Positions 1-5,507 of a DNA stretch of 5,507 nucleotides are shown here, one piece after another. The position numbers and the translations under genes are program-made. The stretch covers positions 1 through 5,507 of the forward strand of contig JANWID010000315.1 in the NCBI GenBank assembly GCA_025450095.1, written 5' to 3'. How positions within the stretch are numbered: position 1 is the first letter of the stretch; each line of letters starts with the position of its first letter. The notes under the pieces were generated by a model. It was not told the origin of the DNA. It was given only the letters and a program-made list of their open reading frames with translations, and did not search any database. This stretch comes from Bacteroidia bacterium (GTDB taxonomy: Bacteria; Bacteroidota; Bacteroidia; AKYH767-A; OLB10).

Positions 1-441
1 GTTGCACTGGTATCCATTGCATTGTTTTTTGTACCCTTCAGTGAAAAAGTTGTAACAGCTCCGGATACCGGTTCCGGAACATTATTCCAGCTTACTATTA
101 AAGGAATCACACCAACAGCGTCAGAAACTGTTGGATCGGGCACATCAACGTTCATGCTTATAATCGTCAACTTCTTAATAATGGCACTTTCTGCTTACAC
201 CATTTTCATGTATCGTAACCGGTCAATTCAGGTTCGTTTGTGCATGTTTGGTGGCTTATTGGCAACAATTTTTCTCGTTCTGATTTTTTATTATTCCGAA
301 AATATGGGACCTAAAACCGAACGCCCGCATTATCTCGAAGGAGTTTATCTTGCCGCACTTCAGGTTTTTCTGTTATTGGGTGCAAGACGCTTTATCAGGA
401 AGGATGAAATGCTGGTAAGAGCGGCTGATCGCATTCGTTGA
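1..441 (+). CDS. DUF4293 family integral membrane protein (5' end cut by window edge)
   Basis: The reading frame is open from base 1 and ends at TGA 439-441, giving 146 visible residues; there is no credible start, so the N-terminus lies outside the window. Residues 1-12 look like the end of a first membrane helix, followed by a polar loop of about 40 residues. Three more hydrophobic segments lie near residues 51-70, 82-98 and 113-128, giving a likely four-helix protein. Family hallmarks I recognise are the basic stretch YRNRSIQVRLC (about residues 71-81) after the second helix and the terminal RKDEMLVRAADRIR, close to the standard DUF4293 ending. Family members are only slightly longer than what is visible, so probably just 10-20 residues are missing. 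No function is established for the family. It is transcribed convergently toward the phosphoesterase gene and is not part of the Bat operon. Confidence 0.85.
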   Translation, partial: VALVSIALFFVPFSEKVVTAPDTGSGTLFQLTIKGITPTASETVGSGTSTFMLIIVNFLIMALSAYTIFMYRNRSIQVRLCMFGGLLATIFLVLIFYYSENMGPKTERPHYLEGVYLAALQVFLLLGARRFIRKDEMLVRAADRIR

Positions 442-442
442 A

Positions 443-498
443 ACTGCAACCGGCAGTAGGCAGCCGGCAGTAGGCAGTCGCTAATATGCAATAAGCAG
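443..498. repeat. Left arm: 7-bp-periodic GCA repeat array
   Basis: Right after the DUF4293 stop codon the sequence reads as eight heptads in one phase: actgcaa, ccggcag, taggcag, ccggcag, taggcag, tcgctaa, tatgcaa, taagcag. Seven of the eight carry GCA at heptad positions 4-6. The core 450-477 is a perfect tandem duplication of a 14-bp unit (ccggcagtaggcag). There are in-frame stops and no coding context, so it is non-coding. It is the counterpart of the opposite-orientation array at 540-588. By inference the pair may form a long imperfect hairpin between the two convergent genes. Confidence 0.75.
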
Positions 499-539
499 AT
501 GTAATTTATTCTTTATTGAAATTTTTATTTCTAACTGTG

Positions 540-588
540 ACTGTCTGCTGTTGACTGCCGGCTGGAGACTGCTGGCTGCAGACTAGAG
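540..588. repeat. Right arm: 7-bp-periodic CTG repeat array, inverted relative to 443-498
   Basis: Seven consecutive heptads can be read: actgtct, gctgttg, actgccg, gctggag, actgctg, gctgcag, actagag. Six of seven have CTG at positions 2-4, and the first base alternates A/G, so there is also a 14-bp period. The stretch 554-564 (actgccggctg) is the exact reverse complement of 461-471, and 568-579 matches the same left-arm sequence with one mismatch. The roughly 40-base centre between the arms (499-539) is AT-rich. Transcripts from either convergent gene could fold this into a large imperfect stem, consistent with a bidirectional terminator, but no classic hairpin followed directly by a T-run is present, so that role is only inferred. 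Confidence 0.7.
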
Positions 589-598
589 CAATGTGCGA

Positions 599-1093
599 TT
601 ATTTTTTACCTAATTCAATAACTTCAACTCCCGAAAGCTTTCCGGGAACAAACTCCAGTCTTACCATAGTTCTTACCTGGTGAAAACCCGATTTGCCGGC
701 AGCACCGGGATTGATGCAAAGCATATTTCCGAATTCCGGATCGCGCATGATTTTCAGGATATGAGAATGACCACAAATAAAAACTGCAGGTTTATGTTGT
801 ATTATTTTATCCTTTACGGATGATGGCCAAGCTTTAGGATAACCACCGATATGTGTCATGTAAACGGGTACACCCGCATATTCAAAAAAAGTGTCTGCAG
901 GAAAAATTGTTCGCAACTCATGGTTATCAATATTTCCGTAAACTCCCTTTAATGGTTTAATTTTTTGCAATGTATCTGCAACTTTTACAGAGCCAAAGTC
1001 ACCGGCATGCCAGATTTCATCAGCCTGTCTGCAATGATTAAGTATATTTTCATCGAGGTAACCGTGGGTATCAGAAAGTAAAATGATTTTCAT
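599..1093 (-). CDS. YfcE/MJ0936-type metallophosphoesterase
   Basis: A complete 164-residue protein with ATG at 1093-1091 and TAA at 601-599, the normal length for this small calcineurin-like phosphoesterase family. The dimetal site motifs are all visible in order: SDTHG (Asp8, His10), AGD (Asp32), YGNID (Asn54), a His in MTHIGG (His81), and GHSH (His109, His111). INPGAAG (127-133) is the usual family motif after the last metal ligands. There is no signal peptide or membrane segment, so it is cytosolic. Relatives hydrolyse phosphodiesters with Mn2+ or similar metals in vitro; the natural substrate is generally unknown and cannot be read from the sequence. It lies on the same strand as the Bat operon but 161 bp beyond batE with a minisatellite between, so it may be transcribed separately. 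An A-rich leader rather than a strong Shine-Dalgarno precedes the start, as is common in Bacteroidota. Confidence 0.93.
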   Translation of the reverse strand: MKIILLSDTHGYLDENILNHCRQADEIWHAGDFGSVKVADTLQKIKPLKGVYGNIDNHELRTIFPADTFFEYAGVPVYMTHIGGYPKAWPSSVKDKIIQHKPAVFICGHSHILKIMRDPEFGNMLCINPGAAGKSGFHQVRTMVRLEFVPGKLSGVEVIELGKK

Positions 1094-1158
1094 TTTCTAT
1101 AGTACCTCTGAAAATCGTGATACCAGGAATAACTTTATTGTTGGATTATCCCTATAAA

Positions 1159-1246
1159 GAATCACTATTAAATCCCCCTTTGAATCCACTATTGAATCTA
1201 CTATTGAATCTACTATTGAATCACTATTGAATCTACTATTGAATCC
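1159..1246. repeat. 12-bp minisatellite between batE and the phosphoesterase gene
   Basis: The unit gaatctactatt (plus strand) is repeated head to tail. The units are 1182-1193 (gaatccactatt, one change), 1194-1205 and 1206-1217 (exact), 1218-1228 (11-bp version gaatcactatt), 1229-1240 (exact), then a partial gaatcc at 1241-1246. A further degraded copy, gaatcactatta, lies at 1159-1170, separated by 11 bp containing a C-run. On the minus strand a frame through it would give a DSIV peptide repeat, but that frame starts only with TTG inside batE, and the 11-bp unit breaks its period. I therefore treat it as non-coding. No strong hairpin is visible, and its role, if any, is unknown. Confidence 0.85.
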
Positions 1247-1254
1247 AGGTTTCT

Positions 1255-2037
1255 TTATATAATTACAATGGATTCTGATGCTATCCAACCTTCATTACCA
1301 TTAGCGATTCTGACTTTCTTCCAACCTTTAAGCTCATCCAGAACTTCGATACGTGTACCGGCATGAAGCAGGAAAAGGTTGGCACTTTTATCATCCGGTG
1401 AACTTTTCGCATAGGCGCTGTCGGAAAAAATGATAGCTGCACGATGATCGTTAAGATGGCGATTTTGAAGGTATGTCATGTACCATGTAAAGGATGCTGC
1501 CAAAGCTGCAAGCAGCATCATAAAGAACATGATTTTACGCAAGCCTATATTTCGTGAAAAAAGATAAACAGATCCAACTCCAAGTGTGATCCAGAAAAGG
1601 ACTACTACCAGCATTGCCCTTCTATTTACCGAACCTTCATTCACGTAATCGTCCCACCATTTTTCATAAAACAGCTGCGGAAGCGGTTCAATCTTATCAA
1701 TAGTATTCAGGTTTGCCATTCTCAGGTTGTATGCTATATCCGGATCCGAGGGACGAAGTCTGCGTGCACGTTCATAATTCAGAATAGCTGCAGCGAGATT
1801 CCCGGTTTTATAGTAGGTATTACCAAGATTGAAATAAATTTCAGGAGCCACTTTACCGGTGGCAAGCAGTTGTTCATAAACAGCAGCCGCTTTTTCGTAC
1901 GACTGATCCATATACAACTGGTTGGCCTGGTTAAACAGATCTGCCTCTCCTTTAGCAACCGCTTTCTTACCAGGTACCAGGAGCATGCCGATAGCAACAA
2001 GCACCAGTGTGAGTATATGCTTAACCGCGGAGTTCAT
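1255..2037 (-). CDS. batE: BatE: TPR protein with two membrane helices and C-terminal SH3-like domain
   Basis: 260 residues, ATG at 2037-2035, TAA at 1257-1255. Residues 1-28 form a signal-like hydrophobic segment (core about 8-22). Two TPR units follow at about 31-64 and 65-98; the second contains IYFNLGNTYYKTGNLAAAI and ends in the LRPSDPD turn. Membrane helices lie at about 142-160 and 168-189, joined by a short basic loop (SRNIGLRK) that should face the cytoplasm, placing the TPR and the tail in the periplasm. Residues 198-260 look like a bacterial SH3 domain, with the GWKKVR and GWI pattern. This layout fits BatE, the last gene of Bacteroidota Bat operons. TPR and SH3 domains suggest binding to partners, probably the other Bat proteins or envelope components; the exact role is unknown. 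The gene overlaps the end of batD by 17 bp in another frame, suggesting coupled translation. Confidence 0.9.
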   Translation of the reverse strand: MNSAVKHILTLVLVAIGMLLVPGKKAVAKGEADLFNQANQLYMDQSYEKAAAVYEQLLATGKVAPEIYFNLGNTYYKTGNLAAAILNYERARRLRPSDPDIAYNLRMANLNTIDKIEPLPQLFYEKWWDDYVNEGSVNRRAMLVVVLFWITLGVGSVYLFSRNIGLRKIMFFMMLLAALAASFTWYMTYLQNRHLNDHRAAIIFSDSAYAKSSPDDKSANLFLLHAGTRIEVLDELKGWKKVRIANGNEGWIASESIVII

Positions 2038-3871
2038 CTTCTATTTTAGTGATCACAGAAACTGCTTCCTGGTAAACCTGTTCCGGTTTCTTGGAGTTTT
2101 CCATTCGTGCAAAACGGGCATATTCGCAATAATCAAGAATGGAAAGCAGGGAAGCTGACGCAACTTCGGAAACGCCGCCTTTCTTCAGCGCTTCTACTGT
2201 GGCATCCCGGGTTAACAATGCAACCGGGATACGCAGCTTATCGCTGATATATCCCCAGGTTGCTTTATGCGTTTCATCATAGAAACCTGCATGATTACCT
2301 GATTTTAATAAATCATTTGCGGTTCCCAGTCGTTTCCTTGCCATTCGAGTTGCCTTCCGGCTTTTTACCATGGCAATATCTGCATTGTTAGCTGCCTGGT
2401 ATTTACGGTACCATACAAGGCCACCAAAACCAGCCACGGGTAAGGTCACCAAAAGCCAAAAAAACAAGGATCCGTAGAATTCATTACTTCCATTCTTGAA
2501 ATCCGGAATTCCTGTTTTAATGAAACGGATATCGCGTCCCAATACCTGGAAGTCGGCTTTACCGGATAAAGCTGTTGCAGGACCACCTTCAACGCCTCGT
2601 TCCACATCAAGCTTATATTGCTTTGTAGTAAGTGTCACATAGCTTTTTTTGTCGAGATCAAAATAGCTGAATGTAACCGGTCCGATTTCATATTTTCCCT
2701 GGTGTCGGGGAATTAAAAGATATTCAAATGTTCGTGATCCGGAAGCACCCCGTTCGTTGACACTGATGTTATCAGAAACTTCCGGGTCGTATTTTTCTAT
2801 ATCCGGCGATAATTCAAATTCGGGTGCTTCTGCAAGTTTGATATTTCCTTTACCGCTTAACTTCAGTTTCAGTGATACGGCATCATTCGCCTTCATTTTT
2901 GTTTTATCCAGGCTACCTTCAAAAGTATACCGGCCCACAGCTCCGTTAAATGATGGAGGAGGATTGGGAGGAAGTTCACGAACTGTAATTTTAACAGGAT
3001 CACTTTTTACAGCAAATTTTACATCCCTGATTCCGCCAAATCCTGAAAAAGGATCATTGAAAAAAGGATCATTGAAAATATCAAACGGACCACCGGTTCG
3101 GTTTCGTTTCACCTGTATCCGTGCGATACATTCTCCTTCCATAGGCTCCAGTGTTAATGCCCCGCTTTGTTGTGGAAACAAAACCACCTTTTTGATTTCT
3201 CCCACCCGGTATGTTACGCCATTGATGACTTCCGTTTTGGTGAGCGATAACTGTTGCGGCATCTGGATATCCTGACTCCAGAAACCATTAAAAGACGGAA
3301 CCTTATTGATCCCGTAATTAATCACTGTCACATTTGTATAGAGCTTGTATGTTGCAACAATTGCTTCACCACGGTAAACATTGGTTTTGTCAACGCTTAC
3401 GCGGAAAAAAATATTCTTGCTTGAAATATTGGTTTTGTCGTCCTGGCTTTGTCCTCCCTGTGCTCCCTGGCTGCTTCCTTTCGTAACTGAAAGATTGATC
3501 ATGTTAGAGAGGATCACTTTACCACCTGATTCAACAGTTGCAGGTTCAATCCGGAAAGTACCTTCTGCTTTTGGCTGAAGAATGTAGCTGAATGTAACCG
3601 ACTGCGACATGCTTCCATTGATAAACTGCATGCTGGTGGATTGATTCGGACCGGAGAGTACGAGGAAATCAGTCAAAGACGGCGGTCTGAAATTGGAACC
3701 ATTGCCGTTAAGTTCGAATGAAAGCTGGAATTGTTCATTCAGTCCGACCGGGTTGCGGTTGACTGATGCTGATAGCTTTTGTGAATAAGCCAGGTTCCCC
3801 GTAAAAAGTAGCAGGCACACTATTGTAAGTGCGCGATAAATTACCTTCGGGAAAACCAATTGGTTTATCAT
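2021..3871 (-). CDS. batD: BatD: large exported Bat-complex protein
   Basis: 616 residues from ATG 3871-3869 to TAA 2023-2021. An in-frame TTG at 3895 would add eight residues and overlap batC. I prefer the ATG because it gives a compact signal peptide (basic residues, hydrophobic core about 14-24, likely cleavage after LAYS, residue 30) and sits 7 bp after the batC stop. The exported part appears to be several beta-rich modules: about 31-130 with the family-typical PKAEGTFRIEPATVESGGK, about 150-300, and about 312-425. A Phe/Asp/Pro/Gly-rich linker (262-280) carries a doubled FNDPF. One membrane helix lies at about 465-487, followed by a basic stop-transfer region and a helical cytoplasmic tail (about 500-616) containing WGYISDKL, LTRDATVEAL and DYCEYARFA, well conserved in BatD. 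No catalytic motif is visible. BatD probably acts as a structural or interaction component with the VWA proteins BatA/BatB. Confidence 0.92.
   Translation of the reverse strand: MINQLVFPKVIYRALTIVCLLLFTGNLAYSQKLSASVNRNPVGLNEQFQLSFELNGNGSNFRPPSLTDFLVLSGPNQSTSMQFINGSMSQSVTFSYILQPKAEGTFRIEPATVESGGKVILSNMINLSVTKGSSQGAQGGQSQDDKTNISSKNIFFRVSVDKTNVYRGEAIVATYKLYTNVTVINYGINKVPSFNGFWSQDIQMPQQLSLTKTEVINGVTYRVGEIKKVVLFPQQSGALTLEPMEGECIARIQVKRNRTGGPFDIFNDPFFNDPFSGFGGIRDVKFAVKSDPVKITVRELPPNPPPSFNGAVGRYTFEGSLDKTKMKANDAVSLKLKLSGKGNIKLAEAPEFELSPDIEKYDPEVSDNISVNERGASGSRTFEYLLIPRHQGKYEIGPVTFSYFDLDKKSYVTLTTKQYKLDVERGVEGGPATALSGKADFQVLGRDIRFIKTGIPDFKNGSNEFYGSLFFWLLVTLPVAGFGGLVWYRKYQAANNADIAMVKSRKATRMARKRLGTANDLLKSGNHAGFYDETHKATWGYISDKLRIPVALLTRDATVEALKKGGVSEVASASLLSILDYCEYARFARMENSKKPEQVYQEAVSVITKIEDELRG
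3046..3075. repeat. Perfect 15-bp tandem duplication inside batD
   Basis: The sequence aaaaaggatcattga occurs at 3046-3060 and again, unchanged, at 3061-3075. In batD on the minus strand it encodes the doubled pentapeptide FNDPF-FNDPF (residues 266-275), in the flexible linker between predicted beta modules. The period is a multiple of three, so the frame is kept. BatD proteins commonly have Phe/Asp/Pro-rich linkers at this place; the exact nucleotide identity suggests a recent duplication or slippage event. Confidence 0.85.
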
Positions 3872-3878
3872 GTAGAAG

Positions 3879-4628
3879 TTACCAGTTTTTATCAATCTTT
3901 ATTCGTTCACCTTCTTTCCTGGCCATTTTTTCCTGTAGTTTCTGCTCATCATTTTTTAATGCCTGCAGGATCCGTTCGGCATCTTCTTTCGATATTTTAG
4001 GCTGCTTTTGAGCCTGGGCTTTTTGTTGTTCTTTTTGCTGCTTTTGATCCTGTTGCTGATCGTTACTTTGTTGTTGCTGATCTTGCTTATCCTTACTTTG
4101 TTGATCTTTCTTATCCTTACTTTGCTGATTCTTGTTTTGCTGATCTTTGTTTTGCTGTTGTTCCTGCTGTTGCTTTTTCAACATGGCCTGGGCATATGCC
4201 ATGTTATACCGGGTCTCATTATCGCCCGGATTCAGTTTCAATGATTGACGGTACGCATCAATGCTTTCCTGGTATTGTTGCGACTGAAGGTAAGCGTTTC
4301 CGAGATTGTGATATGAATTGGCTTTTTCAACAGGATCGGTAGTTTTTTCTGCCGACCGCTGATACTGCTGAATGGCTTCATCATATTTTTTCTGACGATA
4401 CATAGCACCCCCGAGATTATAACTTCCGGGAAAAGAGTGTGAGTTTTTATCCAGTGCCTTACGGTAACTGGTTTCCGCATCGCTATATTTTCCTTTTTCA
4501 TAGCTGGTATTTCCTTCGCGGATTTCCTTGCGTTCCTTTTGCGCCAATGCAGGAGTGAAAGCCGAACATACCAGTAAAATCAGGATTAGCGGTTGAAGTA
4601 AATTCAATTTATTATTATGTGCATTCAT
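3879..4628 (-). CDS. batC: BatC: exported TPR protein with Gln/Lys-rich tail
   Basis: 249 residues, ATG at 4628-4626, TAA at 3881-3879. A signal peptide spans about 1-29 (hydrophobic core LILILLVCSAF, likely cleavage at ALA-Q). Three TPR-like units lie at about 34-62, 67-95 and 103-137; the third, SYHNLGNAYLQSQQYQESI, is canonical. A highly polar tract of Gln, Lys, Asp, Asn and Ser follows (151-209), then a charged helical end with SKEDAERILQALKNDEQKLQEK, which resembles the conserved C-terminus of BatC proteins. There is no membrane helix after the signal, so it is probably soluble in the periplasm and works as a scaffold with BatB or BatE; that role is inferred. The start codon overlaps the batB stop in an ATGA, and batD begins 7 bp after the batC stop, so it sits in the middle of the operon. 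Confidence 0.91.
   Translation of the reverse strand: MNAHNNKLNLLQPLILILLVCSAFTPALAQKERKEIREGNTSYEKGKYSDAETSYRKALDKNSHSFPGSYNLGGAMYRQKKYDEAIQQYQRSAEKTTDPVEKANSYHNLGNAYLQSQQYQESIDAYRQSLKLNPGDNETRYNMAYAQAMLKKQQQEQQQNKDQQNKNQQSKDKKDQQSKDKQDQQQQSNDQQQDQKQQKEQQKAQAQKQPKISKEDAERILQALKNDEQKLQEKMARKEGERIKIDKNW
4002..4178 (-). repeat. Low-complexity Gln/Lys-coding tract inside batC
   Basis: This segment encodes batC residues 151-209, almost entirely Gln, Lys, Asp, Asn, Ser and a few Glu/Ala. Degenerate peptide units such as NKDQQ, NKNQQ, SKDKKDQQ and SKDKQDQQ recur. On the plus strand it is a pyrimidine-rich run of ctttgttg/ttgctgat-like motifs. Such a tract is probably disordered and may vary in length between strains. 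Its Leu-rich antisense frames are artefacts of the composition. Confidence 0.8.
4625..4628 (-). other. batB/batC ATGA stop-start overlap
   Basis: On the minus strand the batB stop TGA (4627-4625) and the batC start ATG (4628-4626) share bases in ATGA. This four-base overlap is a classic arrangement for termination-reinitiation, so batC translation probably depends on ribosomes finishing batB. A short purine-rich AAAAAGGA lies just upstream, rather close to the ATG for a standard ribosome binding site. Confidence 0.85.
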
Positions 4629-5507
4629 ATCCTTTTTGCAGGCTTTGTAGTTTTTTCACCAAACAAGTTGAGCCTCGACACGAATTCGCTTCTTTTTTCT
4701 GATATCACAAAATCCAATAGTAAAAATAACAAAGCAAGTCCCAAAAAGTATTGAAACTGATCGGCATAGTCGGTAAAAAGTTTTGCAGCAAATTCCTTTT
4801 TTTCCATGGCGTTAATTTCTTTCATGATTAACGGTATACCATCATCTGAATTGGATGCACGCACAAATTTCCCCTTACCGGCATCGGCTATATCCTGCAA
4901 GACCTGCGCATTCAGGCGAGTGATCACAGTAGTACCTGCCTGGTCCTGAAGAAATCCTCCATTCATATGACCATGTTTAACAGGAATGGGTGCGCCGTCA
5001 ATGGATCCCATTCCAATGGTATGAACTGTTATTCCTTTTTCAGCGGCGGCCTTAGCGGCTTCCAGGGCGTTATCCTCATGGTTTTCACCATCGGTTATTA
5101 CAATCACTGCGCTGTTATGTCGTGCTGAATCTCCGATGGCATTAACGGCTTTTTCAATAGCTGCTCCAATCGCAGTTCCCTGGGTGGGAACCATATTTGA
5201 ATTGATGGTAGACAGGAATAATTTCGCAGCACCATAATCGGTTGTGATCGGCAATTGAACATAAGCCTGACCTGCGAAAACTACCAGGCCGATACGATCT
5301 CCCTGGAGCTGATCAATAAGCTTGTATATAGCTCGTTTTGCCCGTTCGAGGCGATTGGGTCGAAGATCTTCCGCATTCATGCTGTTGGATACATCGAGTG
5401 CGATCATAACATCAACACCTTCACGTTTTACTTCTTCCAGCTTGGACCCAAGTTGAGGACGCGACAATGCAAACACCACGCAGGAGTATGCAAGCATCAT
5501 GAAAATA
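4625..5507 (-). CDS. batB: BatB: von Willebrand factor A membrane protein (5' end cut by window edge)
   Basis: The frame stays open to the right edge; ATG codons at 5500 and 5497 lie within a membrane helix, so they are internal. BatB proteins usually start about 40-50 residues earlier with another helix. Numbering from the Met at 5500, the helix ends at ALSRPQLGSK (11-20), the typical junction to the VWA domain (about 28-235). The MIDAS is complete: DVSNS (36-40), a Thr in QGTAIG (Thr109), and TDGE (Asp137). A second helix lies at about 249-266, followed by a basic tail (EKRSEFVSRLN...KR) that should be cytoplasmic, which puts the VWA domain in the periplasm. The VWA fold binds protein partners through a divalent metal. 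BatB is taken over BatA because batC follows directly. BatA/B usually work near a MoxR-type AAA+ ATPase encoded upstream, which is outside this window. Confidence 0.92.
   Translation of the reverse strand, partial: IFMMLAYSCVVFALSRPQLGSKLEEVKREGVDVMIALDVSNSMNAEDLRPNRLERAKRAIYKLIDQLQGDRIGLVVFAGQAYVQLPITTDYGAAKLFLSTINSNMVPTQGTAIGAAIEKAVNAIGDSARHNSAVIVITDGENHEDNALEAAKAAAEKGITVHTIGMGSIDGAPIPVKHGHMNGGFLQDQAGTTVITRLNAQVLQDIADAGKGKFVRASNSDDGIPLIMKEINAMEKKEFAAKLFTDYADQFQYFLGLALLFLLLDFVISEKRSEFVSRLNLFGEKTTKPAKRI

Noticed and set aside
443..588. CRISPR array or attachment site
   Set aside because: Units are only 7 bp with no spacers of regular length, no integrase or cas gene is nearby, and no tRNA is present.
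1159..1246. CRISPR array
   Set aside because: The units abut one another as a simple tandem repeat with no unique spacers.
1779..2000. 73-residue minus-strand frame inside batE
   Set aside because: It is an out-of-frame shadow of the BatE TPR region with no domain or credible start.
1922..2158. 78-residue plus-strand frame across the batE/batD junction
   Set aside because: It is antisense to two well-supported genes and has no family features.
2757..3275. 172-residue plus-strand open frame
   Set aside because: It is fully antisense to batD, shows no recognisable domain, and batD in this region has clear family features.
3872..3878. Frameshift or fused batC-batD
   Set aside because: batC ends normally with its conserved charged tail and batD starts with its own signal peptide, so these are two intact genes.
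4008..4244. Leu-rich plus-strand open frame resembling a membrane protein
   Set aside because: It is the antisense of the Gln/Lys-rich tract of batC; the Leu/Ile-rich composition is a by-product of complementing CAG/CAA/AAG/AAA codons.

Overview
The window looks like an ordinary chromosomal segment from a member of the Bacteroidota. Three things point there: a DUF4293 membrane protein (a family known essentially from this phylum), the gene order batB-batC-batD-batE typical of the phylum, and moderately AT-rich DNA with weak or absent Shine-Dalgarno signals. I cannot place it below phylum level.

Layout from left to right. Positions 1-441 (+) hold the C-terminal bulk of a DUF4293 protein whose N-terminus is cut by the window edge. 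Positions 442-598 are a short gap between convergent genes. It carries two 7-bp-periodic degenerate repeat arrays in opposite orientation around an AT-rich centre, possibly acting as a bidirectional terminator. Positions 599-1093 (-) encode a small YfcE/MJ0936-type metallophosphoesterase with a complete metal-binding motif set. Positions 1094-1254 are a gap with a 12-bp minisatellite (1182-1240 plus degenerate edges). From 1255 to the right edge, all on the minus strand, lies a tightly packed Bat operon: batB (partial, 5507-4625), batC (4628-3879), batD (3871-2021) and batE (2037-1255). batA, the DUF58 gene and the moxR ATPase usually found upstream would lie beyond the right edge.

How the genes work together: BatB is a membrane-anchored von Willebrand factor A protein with an intact MIDAS. 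BatC and BatE are exported TPR proteins, BatE also having two membrane helices and an SH3-like tail. BatD is a large exported multi-domain protein with one late membrane helix and a conserved cytoplasmic tail. Signal peptides and positive-inside charges agree on an envelope complex with most of its mass in the periplasm. The family was named for aerotolerance in Bacteroides, but its biochemical role is unresolved. The genes overlap or nearly touch (4-bp ATGA overlap batB/batC, 7-bp gap batC/batD, 17-bp overlap batD/batE), so translation is probably coupled.

I found no evidence of a new defence system, mobile element, CRISPR array or RNA gene. The least explained sequence is in the two intergenic repeat regions; the rest is well matched by known families.
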